A DNA stretch of 64,000 nt, taken from positions 186,001-250,000 of the forward strand of contig NZ_OEST01000005.1 of assembly GCF_900241005.1 (NCBI RefSeq), in the 5' to 3' direction. Shown piece after piece: positions 23,879 to 32,118 of the stretch (positions are counted from its first letter, which is position 1; every line of letters starts with the position of its first letter). A model generated the notes under the pieces. That model was given only the letters and a program-made list of their open reading frames with translations. It was not told the origin of the DNA and searched no databases. Position numbers and translations under genes: made by a program. This stretch comes from Bacteroides cutis. Lineage in GTDB: Bacteria > Bacteroidota > Bacteroidia > Bacteroidales > Bacteroidaceae.

Positions 23879-25757
23879 GATATATGTTGTATGGGCTATG
23901 ATAGCTATACAGTTATTATGGACCGGATGTACTACGGATGAAGACCGTCGTATAGAGGATACTTTGGTTTTTGCCGGAGACAATCGTGTGGAACTGGAAC
24001 GGGTACTGAATTACTATAAGGATAGGGGGGATACCTTGAAATGGAAGGCTGCCAGATTTCTGATTGCCAATATGAAGGACAAGTTCGCATATAATGTACC
24101 GGAATTGGATAACATCCGGCAGGCGATGATCGATGTGAAGACAAAAAATGCGATTGAGAAAAGATGGAAAAATTTTCCTTATAGGAGTTTGCCTAAAGTA
24201 TATGATGCGCAGGTTATAACTGCCGATTATCTGATGGAGAATATAGAGCTGGCTTTTGAAGCATGGCGGAGGTATGAGTGGGGTAAATATTATTCTTTTG
24301 ACGATTTCTGTGAGTATCTGTTACCCTACCGGATAGGGGATGAACCGCTGGAAAAGTGGCGTGGGGAGTATCGTGATTATTTTGTACCGTTGCTGGACTC
24401 TTTGTATAGAGGAACGGATGTGATAGAAGCTGCAAGCGCGATGCAACATTATGCGGAACGTGCCGGATACAGGCATAATACAGATTTCAACATGCCGCAT
24501 CACGGGGCGCTTTCTTTGAGGAAATGCTGGATGGGGACGTGCAGGGAGTATTGTGATTATATCATGTATATGTTTCGTACATTGGGAATTCCCGTGACGA
24601 GAGACCGGTATAAATATTCACCGGAAATCAGGCAAAGCCATGAATGGAATGCGGTGGAAGACACGACCGGGAGATTTATTCCCATAGAGTTTCATGAATC
24701 GGGAGTGAAACGGGATTGGGAAAACAAACGGAGAAAGGGAAAGGTATATCGTACTTGTTTTGCCAGACAAGCGTATCCTGCATTTGGTGGGGATTATTAT
24801 TTGCGTGATGTGACTGCGGAGTACTTCGGTGGGAATATCGTGAAGGTTCCTATCGAAAAAAATGAAGATGGGTTTATTGCCGTGTTTGCTTTTGAGGGGT
24901 GGATGCCTGTGGGGTGTTATGAAAAGGATGGCGGATATGCCCGTATTGAAAATATTGAACCGGAAGCAATCTTTATGCCGGTGGCGAAAGGAAAAGACGG
25001 TCTGGTAGAGAATGGTTATCCTTTCATGCTGGAAGGAGGGAAAATCAGGGTATTTAAACCTGATTGTACTAAGAAGGAGAGGGTGAGACTGACCCGGAAG
25101 TATCCGGTGACATCTTACATGAAGGATCATTTATACAGAATTAATGGAACTCGTGTGGAAGCCAGTAACCGGCTTGACTTTGAAGATACGGATCTTTTGA
25201 CGGTGGTGCGAGACAGCGGGTTGTATTTGAAGCGGTATATCGAGCTCCGGCCCAAGAAACGTTATAGGTATTTGAAGCTCAATTTGATAAGAAAAGCGCA
25301 ACTGGAGATTGCTGAACTGTGCGTATATACTGATACTGCTTTTACAGAAAAATTGCGTTTTGATTTTGTGGAGGATTTGCTACCCACATGCAGCATGCCG
25401 GGCCGGGAAATAGATAAGGCGCAGGACGGTGATTGGCTTTCTTTGTTTCAGTCGTATAAGAGAAGTGTTTTCTTAGTGCTGGATTTTGGCAGACCGGTAG
25501 AGATAGGTGGCATCTTGTGGATACCGCGTAACGATGATAATTATGTGAAAAGTGGTGATTGCTACGAGTTGCTGTATCAGGATGGAGCGAATGGTTGGGT
25601 GTCATTGGGCAGGAAGGTAGCGGAAGATGATTTCATAGAGTTTGATGATGTACCGTCTAATGCTTTGTTGAGATTGCATCATTGTACCAAAGGAGTGGAA
25701 GAACAGGTGTTTCTGTGGGAGAGTGGGAAACAACGTTTCTTGGGACATTTAAGATGA
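23850..25757 (+). CDS. Transglutaminase-like lipoprotein with C-terminal discoidin-like domain (2)
   Basis: 635 residues from ATG 23850, which gives the lipoprotein signal FFHKIYVVWAMIAIQLLWTGCTT; the reading from 23775 runs deep into the preceding gene and lacks a reason. It overlaps the upstream paralogue by 29 nt, so the two are translationally linked. Triad candidates: Cys in WMGTCREYCDYIMYMFRTLG, His in SHEWNAVED and Asp in EDTTG. The C-terminal sandwich shares GDWLSLF and WIPRNDDNYVKSGDCYELLYQD with the first copy. A tandem duplication followed by divergence is clear. Substrate unknown; proximity suggests the NVEALA peptides or cell-surface protein. Confidence 0.75.
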   Translation: MKMDNRFFHKIYVVWAMIAIQLLWTGCTTDEDRRIEDTLVFAGDNRVELERVLNYYKDRGDTLKWKAARFLIANMKDKFAYNVPELDNIRQAMIDVKTKNAIEKRWKNFPYRSLPKVYDAQVITADYLMENIELAFEAWRRYEWGKYYSFDDFCEYLLPYRIGDEPLEKWRGEYRDYFVPLLDSLYRGTDVIEAASAMQHYAERAGYRHNTDFNMPHHGALSLRKCWMGTCREYCDYIMYMFRTLGIPVTRDRYKYSPEIRQSHEWNAVEDTTGRFIPIEFHESGVKRDWENKRRKGKVYRTCFARQAYPAFGGDYYLRDVTAEYFGGNIVKVPIEKNEDGFIAVFAFEGWMPVGCYEKDGGYARIENIEPEAIFMPVAKGKDGLVENGYPFMLEGGKIRVFKPDCTKKERVRLTRKYPVTSYMKDHLYRINGTRVEASNRLDFEDTDLLTVVRDSGLYLKRYIELRPKKRYRYLKLNLIRKAQLEIAELCVYTDTAFTEKLRFDFVEDLLPTCSMPGREIDKAQDGDWLSLFQSYKRSVFLVLDFGRPVEIGGILWIPRNDDNYVKSGDCYELLYQDGANGWVSLGRKVAEDDFIEFDDVPSNALLRLHHCTKGVEEQVFLWESGKQRFLGHLR

Positions 25758-25784
25758 TTAGGATAATATAATATAATGATAAAA

Positions 25785-25865
25785 GGAGCGGACAGTGTGA
25801 ATTTTTATTGGAGCAAAACTTACTGCCCGTTCCATAACCAACTAAAAAAGGAGGTCGAGGCAAAG
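25785..25865 (+). promoter_or_regulatory. Repeated intergenic leader element A, copy 2 (candidate structured RNA)
   Basis: Stem GGAGCGGACAGT (25785-25796) / ACTGCCCGTTCC (25822-25833), then the conserved tail ATAACCAACTAAAAAAGGAGG to 25865. The loop holds TTGGAGCAAAACTT. The rest of the gap to 25978 contains a TTGCTTATCCGTTGAAATGA stretch that resembles the sequence after copy 3. Confidence 0.6.
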
Positions 25866-25977
25866 GTAGATATTTGATTAATAATTAGCAATTTTTTTGC
25901 TTATCCGTTGAAATGATAGACACGGGAGAAATATATGTATGTCACCTTTTACATAACCCATATAATAATTAATGTAT

Positions 25978-27078
25978 ATGAATAAATTGTATTGTTTTAT
26001 ATTTATTTCATGTCTTTTGAGTGCTTGTGGAAAAAAAAGAGAAATTTCTAAAGAAGGGACTATAATAACATGTGAACAGAAGGATGTGCCGTTACGTATA
26101 TCTGAATTCTCGGATAAAGCATTTTTGTTACCATTGGAAACCAGTGAAAAGTCTTTGTTTGGTGGAGTTGATAAATTGGTGTTTTACGACAATAAAATAT
26201 ATGTACTGGATCAAAAATATGCAGCAAAGATAATGATATTTGATGCATCAACGGGGAAATTTATTTCAAAAATTGGCACTATCGGTAGTGGCCCGGGAGA
26301 ATATAAAAGTATATCGGATTTCTCTATTGATGAAGAAAAGAAGAAAATATATGTATTGACTAATCGGCATAAAGTAATAACATATACATTGTTTGGGGAT
26401 TTCGTTCATGAGAAGAATTTGGGTTTTTATGCAGATAAGATGGAATATGCGAAAGAGCATTTTTATTTTATCTGTAGTGATATAAAAGATGATAATTTGA
26501 TAATAACGGATGCGAAGTATCATAAATTAATTTCATATTTCTCGCAAAAAGAATATGGAGCTAACCAAAGGATGCTTATTCACCCGTTATATAAAAAAAA
26601 TGATGAAATATATTATCGAAGATTTTTGGATAATATCGTTTACAAAATAGATAATATCGTTTCATCTGTCTATAAGATAAATTTAGGAAAGAATGAATTA
26701 CAGTTGGACGGGTTTGATAAATTATCAAAGCAAGAATTATTATTGGAGATGGGAAAATCTTCTTGTCATTTGAAGTATTTTGTAGAGAACGAAGATGTGA
26801 TTACTTATGTTTATTTTGATAATAATAAGCCCGTCTTTGCTCTGTATGAAAAAGAAAAGAATAAAGGAAACTCGTGTTATTGTGAAACGCTGATTGATGA
26901 TTATTATGGAATTAATATGCCTTTGTTAGAATATGAGGCTAATGGTAATTGTTTGGTTGCGGTGGTTTCTCCCATAGGTTTGAAGGAACAAATGAATGAT
27001 GAAGGTAAGAAAATTTTGGAAAGTTATGGAGTTACAGAGGAGTCGAACCCTATATTGTATATTATTCAAACCCATTGA
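25978..27078 (+). CDS. 6-bladed beta-propeller lipoprotein
   Basis: 366 residues from ATG 25978 (another ATG at 25972 is in frame). NKLYCFIFISCLLSACGKK is a lipoprotein signal with lipobox Cys near 17. Propeller marks: KAFLLPLETSEKSLFGGVDKLV, KIYVLDQKYAAKIMIFDASTGKFISKIGTIGSGPGEYKSI (split over two blades), and the C-terminus NPILYIIQTH. AT-rich. It lies under leader element A copy 2 and starts a run of tightly packed genes (27081 thioredoxin-like, 27648 signal peptidase, 28505 O-antigen-ligase-like) that is probably one operon. No NVEALA gene precedes it here. Confidence 0.8.
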   Translation: MNKLYCFIFISCLLSACGKKREISKEGTIITCEQKDVPLRISEFSDKAFLLPLETSEKSLFGGVDKLVFYDNKIYVLDQKYAAKIMIFDASTGKFISKIGTIGSGPGEYKSISDFSIDEEKKKIYVLTNRHKVITYTLFGDFVHEKNLGFYADKMEYAKEHFYFICSDIKDDNLIITDAKYHKLISYFSQKEYGANQRMLIHPLYKKNDEIYYRRFLDNIVYKIDNIVSSVYKINLGKNELQLDGFDKLSKQELLLEMGKSSCHLKYFVENEDVITYVYFDNNKPVFALYEKEKNKGNSCYCETLIDDYYGINMPLLEYEANGNCLVAVVSPIGLKEQMNDEGKKILESYGVTEESNPILYIIQTH

Positions 27079-27080
27079 AA

Positions 27081-27638
27081 ATGAAACTAAGATTTTTTAT
27101 ATCTGTATTATTCCTTTTAGTATGTTTTATGTCCTGTCATAATATAAAAAAAGAGAATATTCTTCAGATGGCAGATAATTGGACAGGAAAAATAATGATA
27201 TTTCCAGAGAGTATGACATATACGGTTCAAGGGGAAAAAATACCAAATGATTCTATGTTTAATACTGAATATACGATTGTTTCCTATGTTGATACTATAG
27301 GATGTCTGAGTTGTAAATTACATTTAGATAAATGGAAAATAATAATTCAGGAAATGAATGGAATTACCCCTTCCTTAGTGTCGCCAATCTTAATTTTTCA
27401 TGTGAATGATATGAAAGAAGCTACATATATGTTGGATCGTTATGAGTTTAATTATCCAATCTGTATTGACACACTTGATATTTTTAATAAAGTAAACCAT
27501 TTGCTATCAATTCCATCCTTTCAAACCTTTTTATTAGATAAGGATAATAAAATTGTAGCTATAGGTAATCCTGTTTATAATCCTAAAATCAAAGAACTTT
27601 ATATGAATATAATTCAGGGAAAAGCAGATTTAAATTAG
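27081..27638 (+). CDS. Thioredoxin-like lipoprotein (no DUF1573)
   Basis: 185 residues from the ATG at 27081, 2 nt after the propeller stop. KLRFFISVLFLLVCFMSCHN is a lipoprotein signal. It has the paralogue features NWTGKIMIFPESM, GCLSCKLHLDKW (C-x2-C) and SFQTFLLDKDNKIVAIGNPVYNPKIKELYMNIIQGK, but ends where the DUF1573 domain would begin in the proteins at 16906 and 21053. Either this is the ancestral short form or the DUF1573 part was lost. Likely role is thiol-disulfide chemistry at the envelope. Confidence 0.7.
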   Translation: MKLRFFISVLFLLVCFMSCHNIKKENILQMADNWTGKIMIFPESMTYTVQGEKIPNDSMFNTEYTIVSYVDTIGCLSCKLHLDKWKIIIQEMNGITPSLVSPILIFHVNDMKEATYMLDRYEFNYPICIDTLDIFNKVNHLLSIPSFQTFLLDKDNKIVAIGNPVYNPKIKELYMNIIQGKADLN

Positions 27639-27647
27639 AAACATAGT

Positions 27648-28535
27648 ATGCATAAGTCGTTTCGTTTACATAAAATCATTGATTGGGGAATAAATATCTT
27701 TCTCTGTATCTGTGGCATGGGGCTTTTGTGGCTGGTTATCCAAGTTTTTTGCGTCACATCGTTTCATATACCCAGCGACTCTATGGAACCGGAATTATTG
27801 GCAGGTGATGCAATTTTGGTAAACAAGATGAAATATGGTGCACGGCTGTTCAACATCATGGAGGCGGTCAATGACAAACAGGTGAAGATTAAACGTCTGC
27901 CGGGACTGGGAGAGGTGGAACGAAATGATGTGGTGGTTTTTAATTATCCCTGCCCTAAGAAGTGGAAACGGATTGAGATGGATGTGATGCAATATTATGT
28001 GAAGCGTTGTGTGGCGTTGCCGGGAGATACGTTCCGGATTGTGAACGGAAGATACCGGGTGGATGGCTATCCGCATGAATTGGGGAATGTGGAGGCGCAA
28101 GACCGTTTTATGACGATCATTAAGGAACGGCAACTGTCGGACGAGGATACCGGAGTCAGGGCTTATCCGGGGGGGACACAGAAATGGACGGTAAAAAACT
28201 TTGGGCCGTTCTATATTCCAAAGGCGGGTGACTGTATTCGGTTGGATAGTGTTACTTTCAGGCTTTATAAGAATGTGATAGAATGGGAACGGCAGGAGAG
28301 GTTGAAGTGTAAGAATAATCATGTATATATAGGTGACCGGATACTTTCGGAATATTGTTTCCAGAAGAATTATTACTTCATGGCGGGTGATAAGGTGGAA
28401 AACTCTAAAGATTCACGTTATTGGGGATTATTACCCGAAGAATATATTGTAGGTAAAGCTTGTAGAATATGGAAATCGGTAGATGAAAACAGGGGAGCCG
28501 TAAGATGGGACAGAATATGGAAAACGATAAAATGA
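27648..28535 (+). CDS. lepB: Signal peptidase I
   Basis: 295 residues, ATG at 27648. One N-terminal membrane anchor (about residues 14-36), then the catalytic serine S45 in IPSDSMEPELLAGD and the general-base lysine K119 in YYVKRCVALPGD. The later boxes GDKVENSKDSRYWGLLPEEYIVGKA match the family. It cleaves signal peptides on the outer face of the inner membrane. Its position inside a peptide-rich island, between a thioredoxin-like lipoprotein and an O-antigen-ligase-like protein, suggests a dedicated copy separate from the housekeeping LepB. All NVEALA peptides here end their motif in A-L-A or A-F-A, an AxA pattern such enzymes recognise. Confidence 0.93.
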   Translation: MHKSFRLHKIIDWGINIFLCICGMGLLWLVIQVFCVTSFHIPSDSMEPELLAGDAILVNKMKYGARLFNIMEAVNDKQVKIKRLPGLGEVERNDVVVFNYPCPKKWKRIEMDVMQYYVKRCVALPGDTFRIVNGRYRVDGYPHELGNVEAQDRFMTIIKERQLSDEDTGVRAYPGGTQKWTVKNFGPFYIPKAGDCIRLDSVTFRLYKNVIEWERQERLKCKNNHVYIGDRILSEYCFQKNYYFMAGDKVENSKDSRYWGLLPEEYIVGKACRIWKSVDENRGAVRWDRIWKTIK

Positions 28536-30184
28536 AAGTGTGGAGATTTAATGTGGCAGGTGTTCTATTGATTGTTGCCATGTTGCTGTTGCTCTCTTTG
28601 GCGAGTATCACTAATTCTGGGTTGGCGGCAGGTGAAACCATCGAGCAATGGATATGGTTTGATAAAATGGCTGTGGTGGCAGCCGGAATTGCCTTATTGA
28701 TACCTTTTGTGCTGAGGCAGAAGAAATATTTGTATGACTCTGCATATTGTTTGTCGGTGGCATTGATGATTTGGGGTGGTGCAGAGGCTGTTTGGGGGAT
28801 ATGCCAGTTGTATGGGTTTGCAGTTTCGGGGCATTCACGATATGCGCTGACCGGTTCTTTTTTTAATCCGGGTCCGTATGCAGGTTATCTGGCGATGGTG
28901 CTGCCCGTGTGTCTATGTCGTACTATGGAATTATGGTATCCGTGGAGGTATATGCCGGAAAAGATTTTGAGAATAGAGAAGTGCATTGCAATAGGAGCAG
29001 GGATTTGTATCCTTTGTGTACTCCCTGCCACCATGAGCCGTTCGGCATGGCTGGCGGCCGGGATATCTTGCGTATGTGTGGTTGCCATGGAGAATGGTTG
29101 GGGAAGAATTTGGCTTGGAATGTGGAAATGGAAAAGAAAGCGTGCGGTGATGACTGTAATCGGGAGTGTGGCTACGCTGATGTTGGTGTTTTTCCTGATG
29201 TTTATGATTAAGCAGGATTCTGCCAAAGGACGGTTGTTTATGTGGAAGATCGCGTGTCGTGCAGTGGCCGAGAAACCTTGGAGCGGGCATGGAGAAGGAA
29301 GTTTTGCAGCAGCCTTTGGAGTGGCGCAAGAAAAGTATTTTGCAGGGGAGGAATATAGTCAGTGGGAAGAACATGTGGCGGGAAGTCCGAAGTATGCTTT
29401 TAATGAATATCTGAAGGTGACGATTGAATATGGAATACCGGTGACAATTTTGGTATTACTGGTTATAGGTTTTTGTCTGTATTCGGGAATACGCCAGGAG
29501 CGCTACGGGGTATGTGCGGCTATAATTTCACTGTTGGTATTTTCTTTTTCATCTTATCCGCTTCAACTTCCGGTATTTCTTGTTACATTAGTCGGCCTGT
29601 TACTGGTGTGTGTGATGAATAACAGGTGGACAACTTTGGTGATGATGGCTGTTGTGATAGCTGCATACGGTATATACCGCTTGCCGGATGACCGCAAGAT
29701 GCTGGATGCCTGCCGGGAAGAGGTGAATGTACGGATGCTTTATCGGGCGGGAGCTTACGAAGCGGCATTGGAAGGTTATGAAAGACTTTATCCTTTGTTG
29801 AAAGAGAAAGATAGTTTTATGTTTGAGTATGGGCACTGCCTGCATAAACTGGAAAGATATGAGGATTCTAACCGGATCATGGAAGAAGCGATGAAGGTGA
29901 GCAATGATCCGATGATACTGAATATAATAGGTAAGAACTATCAGCAAATGGGAAATTACCGGGCAGCGGAAAATAGGTTTATCCGTGCTATCTGTCGTCT
30001 GCCGGGAAGGATATATCCGTATTATCTGTTGGCAAAATTGTATGCAGAACCGGATTTTTGCCAACCGGATAAATTTGAAGAAATGAAACGGATAGTATGG
30101 ACGAAGACTCCTAAGGTGATGTCTACGGCTATACGGGAAATGAGGGAAGAATTGGAAAAAATAGATATAAGGATACAAAAGTAA
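28505..30184 (+). CDS. O-antigen ligase-like membrane protein with C-terminal TPR region
   Basis: 559 residues from ATG 28505, preceded by an AGGGGAG ribosome-site-like run and overlapping lepB by 31 nt; in-frame ATGs at 28517 and 28532 are alternatives. About 10-12 membrane helices fill residues 12-400, with the Wzy_C/O-antigen-ligase style segment AEKPWSGHGEGSFAAAF and a periplasmic loop before YAFNEYLKVTIEYG. The last 150 residues (AGAYEAALEGYERLYPLL, YEDSNRIMEEAMK, YRAAENRFIRAICRLPGR) form TPR-like helices. Such Bacteroidetes proteins resemble glycan ligases or polymerases. What it would ligate here is unknown; the linkage with lepB is notable. Confidence 0.8.
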   Translation: MGQNMENDKMKVWRFNVAGVLLIVAMLLLLSLASITNSGLAAGETIEQWIWFDKMAVVAAGIALLIPFVLRQKKYLYDSAYCLSVALMIWGGAEAVWGICQLYGFAVSGHSRYALTGSFFNPGPYAGYLAMVLPVCLCRTMELWYPWRYMPEKILRIEKCIAIGAGICILCVLPATMSRSAWLAAGISCVCVVAMENGWGRIWLGMWKWKRKRAVMTVIGSVATLMLVFFLMFMIKQDSAKGRLFMWKIACRAVAEKPWSGHGEGSFAAAFGVAQEKYFAGEEYSQWEEHVAGSPKYAFNEYLKVTIEYGIPVTILVLLVIGFCLYSGIRQERYGVCAAIISLLVFSFSSYPLQLPVFLVTLVGLLLVCVMNNRWTTLVMMAVVIAAYGIYRLPDDRKMLDACREEVNVRMLYRAGAYEAALEGYERLYPLLKEKDSFMFEYGHCLHKLERYEDSNRIMEEAMKVSNDPMILNIIGKNYQQMGNYRAAENRFIRAICRLPGRIYPYYLLAKLYAEPDFCQPDKFEEMKRIVWTKTPKVMSTAIREMREELEKIDIRIQK

Positions 30185-30281
30185 GATACCGGTTATCGAA
30201 TTTAGACAAAGCATGAGACTTTTTTTTAATAGAGAGCGCATTGGTAATTTCTTATTGGCTTTGTGGCATAATAAATAAATC

Positions 30282-31334
30282 ATGAAGACAAAACCGATTA
30301 TAGGACTATTATTGGCGGTGGCAATATCGGAGGTTGTCCTTGTAAACTATCGATATAAGAATCATTTGGAAGCTTGGAATAAGGTAGCATGTGAAACCTT
30401 TGAAGAGGCGTTGTGGGAGGATTTGGAGAATAGAGGAGAACTGAAAGTTAAATATTACGGAAAGAACAGTTTGATTTCCATAGGATCAAAAATTCCCAAA
30501 AGTGTATTTGTGATTACGAAAGATGGTAAGAAGGAATATAAGATTGATTCTTGTAAACATGTGAATAACGTAGTCTCTGATCCTCTGATGAGACAGTTAT
30601 ATAGTATTGTGTTAGAAAAGCATCCGATACTATCTGATACGCTGAACACTATTTGGAAGCATCGTCTGAATAGAAAGAACATTGTGGCATCAACGGGAGT
30701 GTGTGTCTCTGTTACCGATTTGGATAATCACACTAAATTAGGATTCTCAAAACCTTTTGAAACTAAGCTTTTAAAAGATAGTTTACTTTCCCGCTATGCA
30801 GGATATAGATGTGAAATTGAAGTTACGGGTTTTGTAAATCATGCATGGTTCAGTAATATGAATATTAAAGATTATTTCTTTTTCTCTATTCCATTATTAG
30901 TAGCTGCAATACTATGTATAGTCGGTATTGTTTTCAAGAATAAAATAAAGAAATGCTTCACAAAAGAAGTGCCCGTGATTATCGAAAAAGAAATACCTGT
31001 CATTGTAAAAGATGAAAACGAGACTCATATTTATAAATTAGCGGGGGGAATACTTTTTAATGTTAAAGCATCTTTGTTGAAAAATGGCGATAAGTCTATA
31101 CAATTGACTCCGCAAGCTAAAAATTTATTGAAGATGTTCATTGAAGCAAAAGATTGCAGACTTGCTAATGATGAAATCATCTCTCACCTTTGGCTCGCTA
31201 ACGATGGAACATTGGCTAAAGTACATAAATCTGTTGCTCGGTTGCGAGAACAAATAATCGAAATACCGGAAATGAAAATAATTAATGATGATGGTGCATA
31301 TCGACTTATAATATCCCATTCCATCGAAGAATAA
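30282..31334 (+). CDS. ToxR-like membrane-spanning winged-helix regulator (2)
   Basis: 350 residues, ATG at 30282. Paralogue of the regulator at 12799: membrane helix 1 (about 6-22), a periplasmic domain with AWNKVACETFEEALWEDLENRGELKV-type motifs, DSCKHVNNV and YRCEIEVTGFVNHAW, membrane helix 2 (about 205-225), a KEVPVIIEKEIPVIV linker with two repeat units (three in the paralogue), then a winged helix (LTPQAKNLLKMFIEAKDCRLANDEIISHLW, KVHKSVARLREQI). No receiver domain. It is followed by the second TGACAA inverted repeat and NVEALA gene 4, the same order as the first module. Confidence 0.8.
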   Translation: MKTKPIIGLLLAVAISEVVLVNYRYKNHLEAWNKVACETFEEALWEDLENRGELKVKYYGKNSLISIGSKIPKSVFVITKDGKKEYKIDSCKHVNNVVSDPLMRQLYSIVLEKHPILSDTLNTIWKHRLNRKNIVASTGVCVSVTDLDNHTKLGFSKPFETKLLKDSLLSRYAGYRCEIEVTGFVNHAWFSNMNIKDYFFFSIPLLVAAILCIVGIVFKNKIKKCFTKEVPVIIEKEIPVIVKDENETHIYKLAGGILFNVKASLLKNGDKSIQLTPQAKNLLKMFIEAKDCRLANDEIISHLWLANDGTLAKVHKSVARLREQIIEIPEMKIINDDGAYRLIISHSIEE

Positions 31335-31357
31335 TAGGATTTTATAAAGAAAAGGGC

Positions 31358-31416
31358 ATGCCTGACAATATCTGACAATTTTGAAAAATGCTAAATTGTC
31401 AGATATTGTCAGGCAT
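31358..31416. promoter_or_regulatory. Inverted TGACAA repeat 2, putative operator
   Basis: Perfect 24-bp inverted repeat: arms 31358-31381 and 31393-31416, 11-nt loop. Each arm has two TGACAAT half-sites 10 bp apart (CCTGACAATATCTGACAAT). The last half-site ends 33 nt before the -7 box at 31445, exactly as in the first module, although the spacer and arm lengths differ. Confidence 0.65.
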
Positions 31417-31444
31417 AAAATGCTGCGAGATATAAATTGCTTGG

Positions 31445-31452
31445 TAGTTTTG
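31445..31452 (+). promoter_or_regulatory. -7 promoter element of NVEALA gene 4
   Basis: TAGTTTTG matches TAnnTTTG; 31 nt before the ATG at 31484. Confidence 0.55.
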
Positions 31453-31483
31453 TACCGTTATTAACACTTAACCAAAATGTTTT

Positions 31484-31723
31484 ATGAAAAAGAAAGTATT
31501 GGTTTTTATTTCTTTGATGATTGCCACCGTATTTGTTTATTCTTATTCTGACTCAGAAAAAGCGGGATTGAATGCTTTGCTGTTAGAAAATATCGAAGCA
31601 TTGGCTGATGGAGAATATGATGACACAACTCGGTGTTGGGGTGATGGCTCTGTTGATTGCCCGTATACTGATGTGAAGGTGGAATATGTCTTTGGAGGAT
31701 ATAGCCTTAAGGACCTCTATTGA
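31484..31723 (+). CDS. NVEALA-family small exported peptide 4
   Basis: 79 residues, ATG at 31484. Hydrophobic N-terminal helix KKVLVFISLMIATVFVYSY, linker, motif ALLLENIEALA, then a tail TRCWGDGSVDCPYTDVKVEY that closely follows peptide 1 (SVDCPYTD and a final EGYSL/GGYSL block). The tail is conserved between the two regulator-linked peptides but not with the other three, so each regulator type pairs with one tail type. The downstream propeller partner is decayed (31707-31890), leaving the peptide without its neighbour. Confidence 0.85.
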   Translation: MKKKVLVFISLMIATVFVYSYSDSEKAGLNALLLENIEALADGEYDDTTRCWGDGSVDCPYTDVKVEYVFGGYSLKDLY

Positions 31724-31890
31724 CAATTGCTTTTTTCTTGGTTTTCTGCAAATCTGTATTCAATAGGAAAGCCTTGCTAATGCAAACTTTTCTCTAACAG
31801 ATATGCTGAAATAGCGAGGAACGACATCTCATTACCACTGTGAATGTAAAGAGCGATGAATCTATGGACGAGTTTAAAATTGTGATATAA
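31707..31890 (+). pseudogene. Decayed BF3164-type lipoprotein gene after NVEALA gene 4
   Basis: The start region overlaps the NVEALA stop as in the first module and still reads as a hydrophobic stretch (SIDNCFFLGFLQIC) like the signal of the 14256 protein. The end reads EERHLITTVNVKSDESMDEFKIVI followed by TAA, which aligns with the C-terminus DEERGIITATDVNSDEPIVEFSM of that protein. About 290 codons between them are missing. The gene is a deletion remnant of a paralogue. Confidence 0.65.
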
Positions 31891-31899
31891 TTGAAAAAA

Positions 31900-31977
31900 G
31901 AACAGATGGAGAATATTTATTGGAGTAAGTTCTTCTCTCTGTTCCATAACCCATTAAAGAAAGGAGGACGTGGCAAA
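31900..31977 (+). promoter_or_regulatory. Repeated intergenic leader element A, copy 3 (candidate structured RNA)
   Basis: Stem GAACAGA (31900-31906) / TCTGTTC (31938-31944), additional AGAA/TTCT pairing inside, loop TTGGAGTAAG, then the tail CATAACCCATTAAAGAAAGG to 31977. The downstream stretch to 32118 has a GAGCAATGAGATTGCTTTCC hairpin-like segment matching that after copy 2 and the small hairpin of repeat B. Nothing else is visible in 31978-32118. Confidence 0.6.
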
Positions 31978-32118
31978 AATACTATATTTAGATTGATAGA
32001 GCAATGAGATTGCTTTCCGTTGAAAGGATATATACGATACTCGTTTTGCAAAAAGAAGTCTGCATTCAGATTTTGAAAAAAATAATGGAGTAGTTAATTG
32101 AGGAGTATTTGCTGTAAA

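Noticed and set aside
25657..25863. Minus-strand frames starting (M)PRPPFLVGYG and similar at 15215-15460
   Set aside because: They arise from leader element A read backwards; the third copy breaks the frame, and stem covariation fits RNA structure better than coding.
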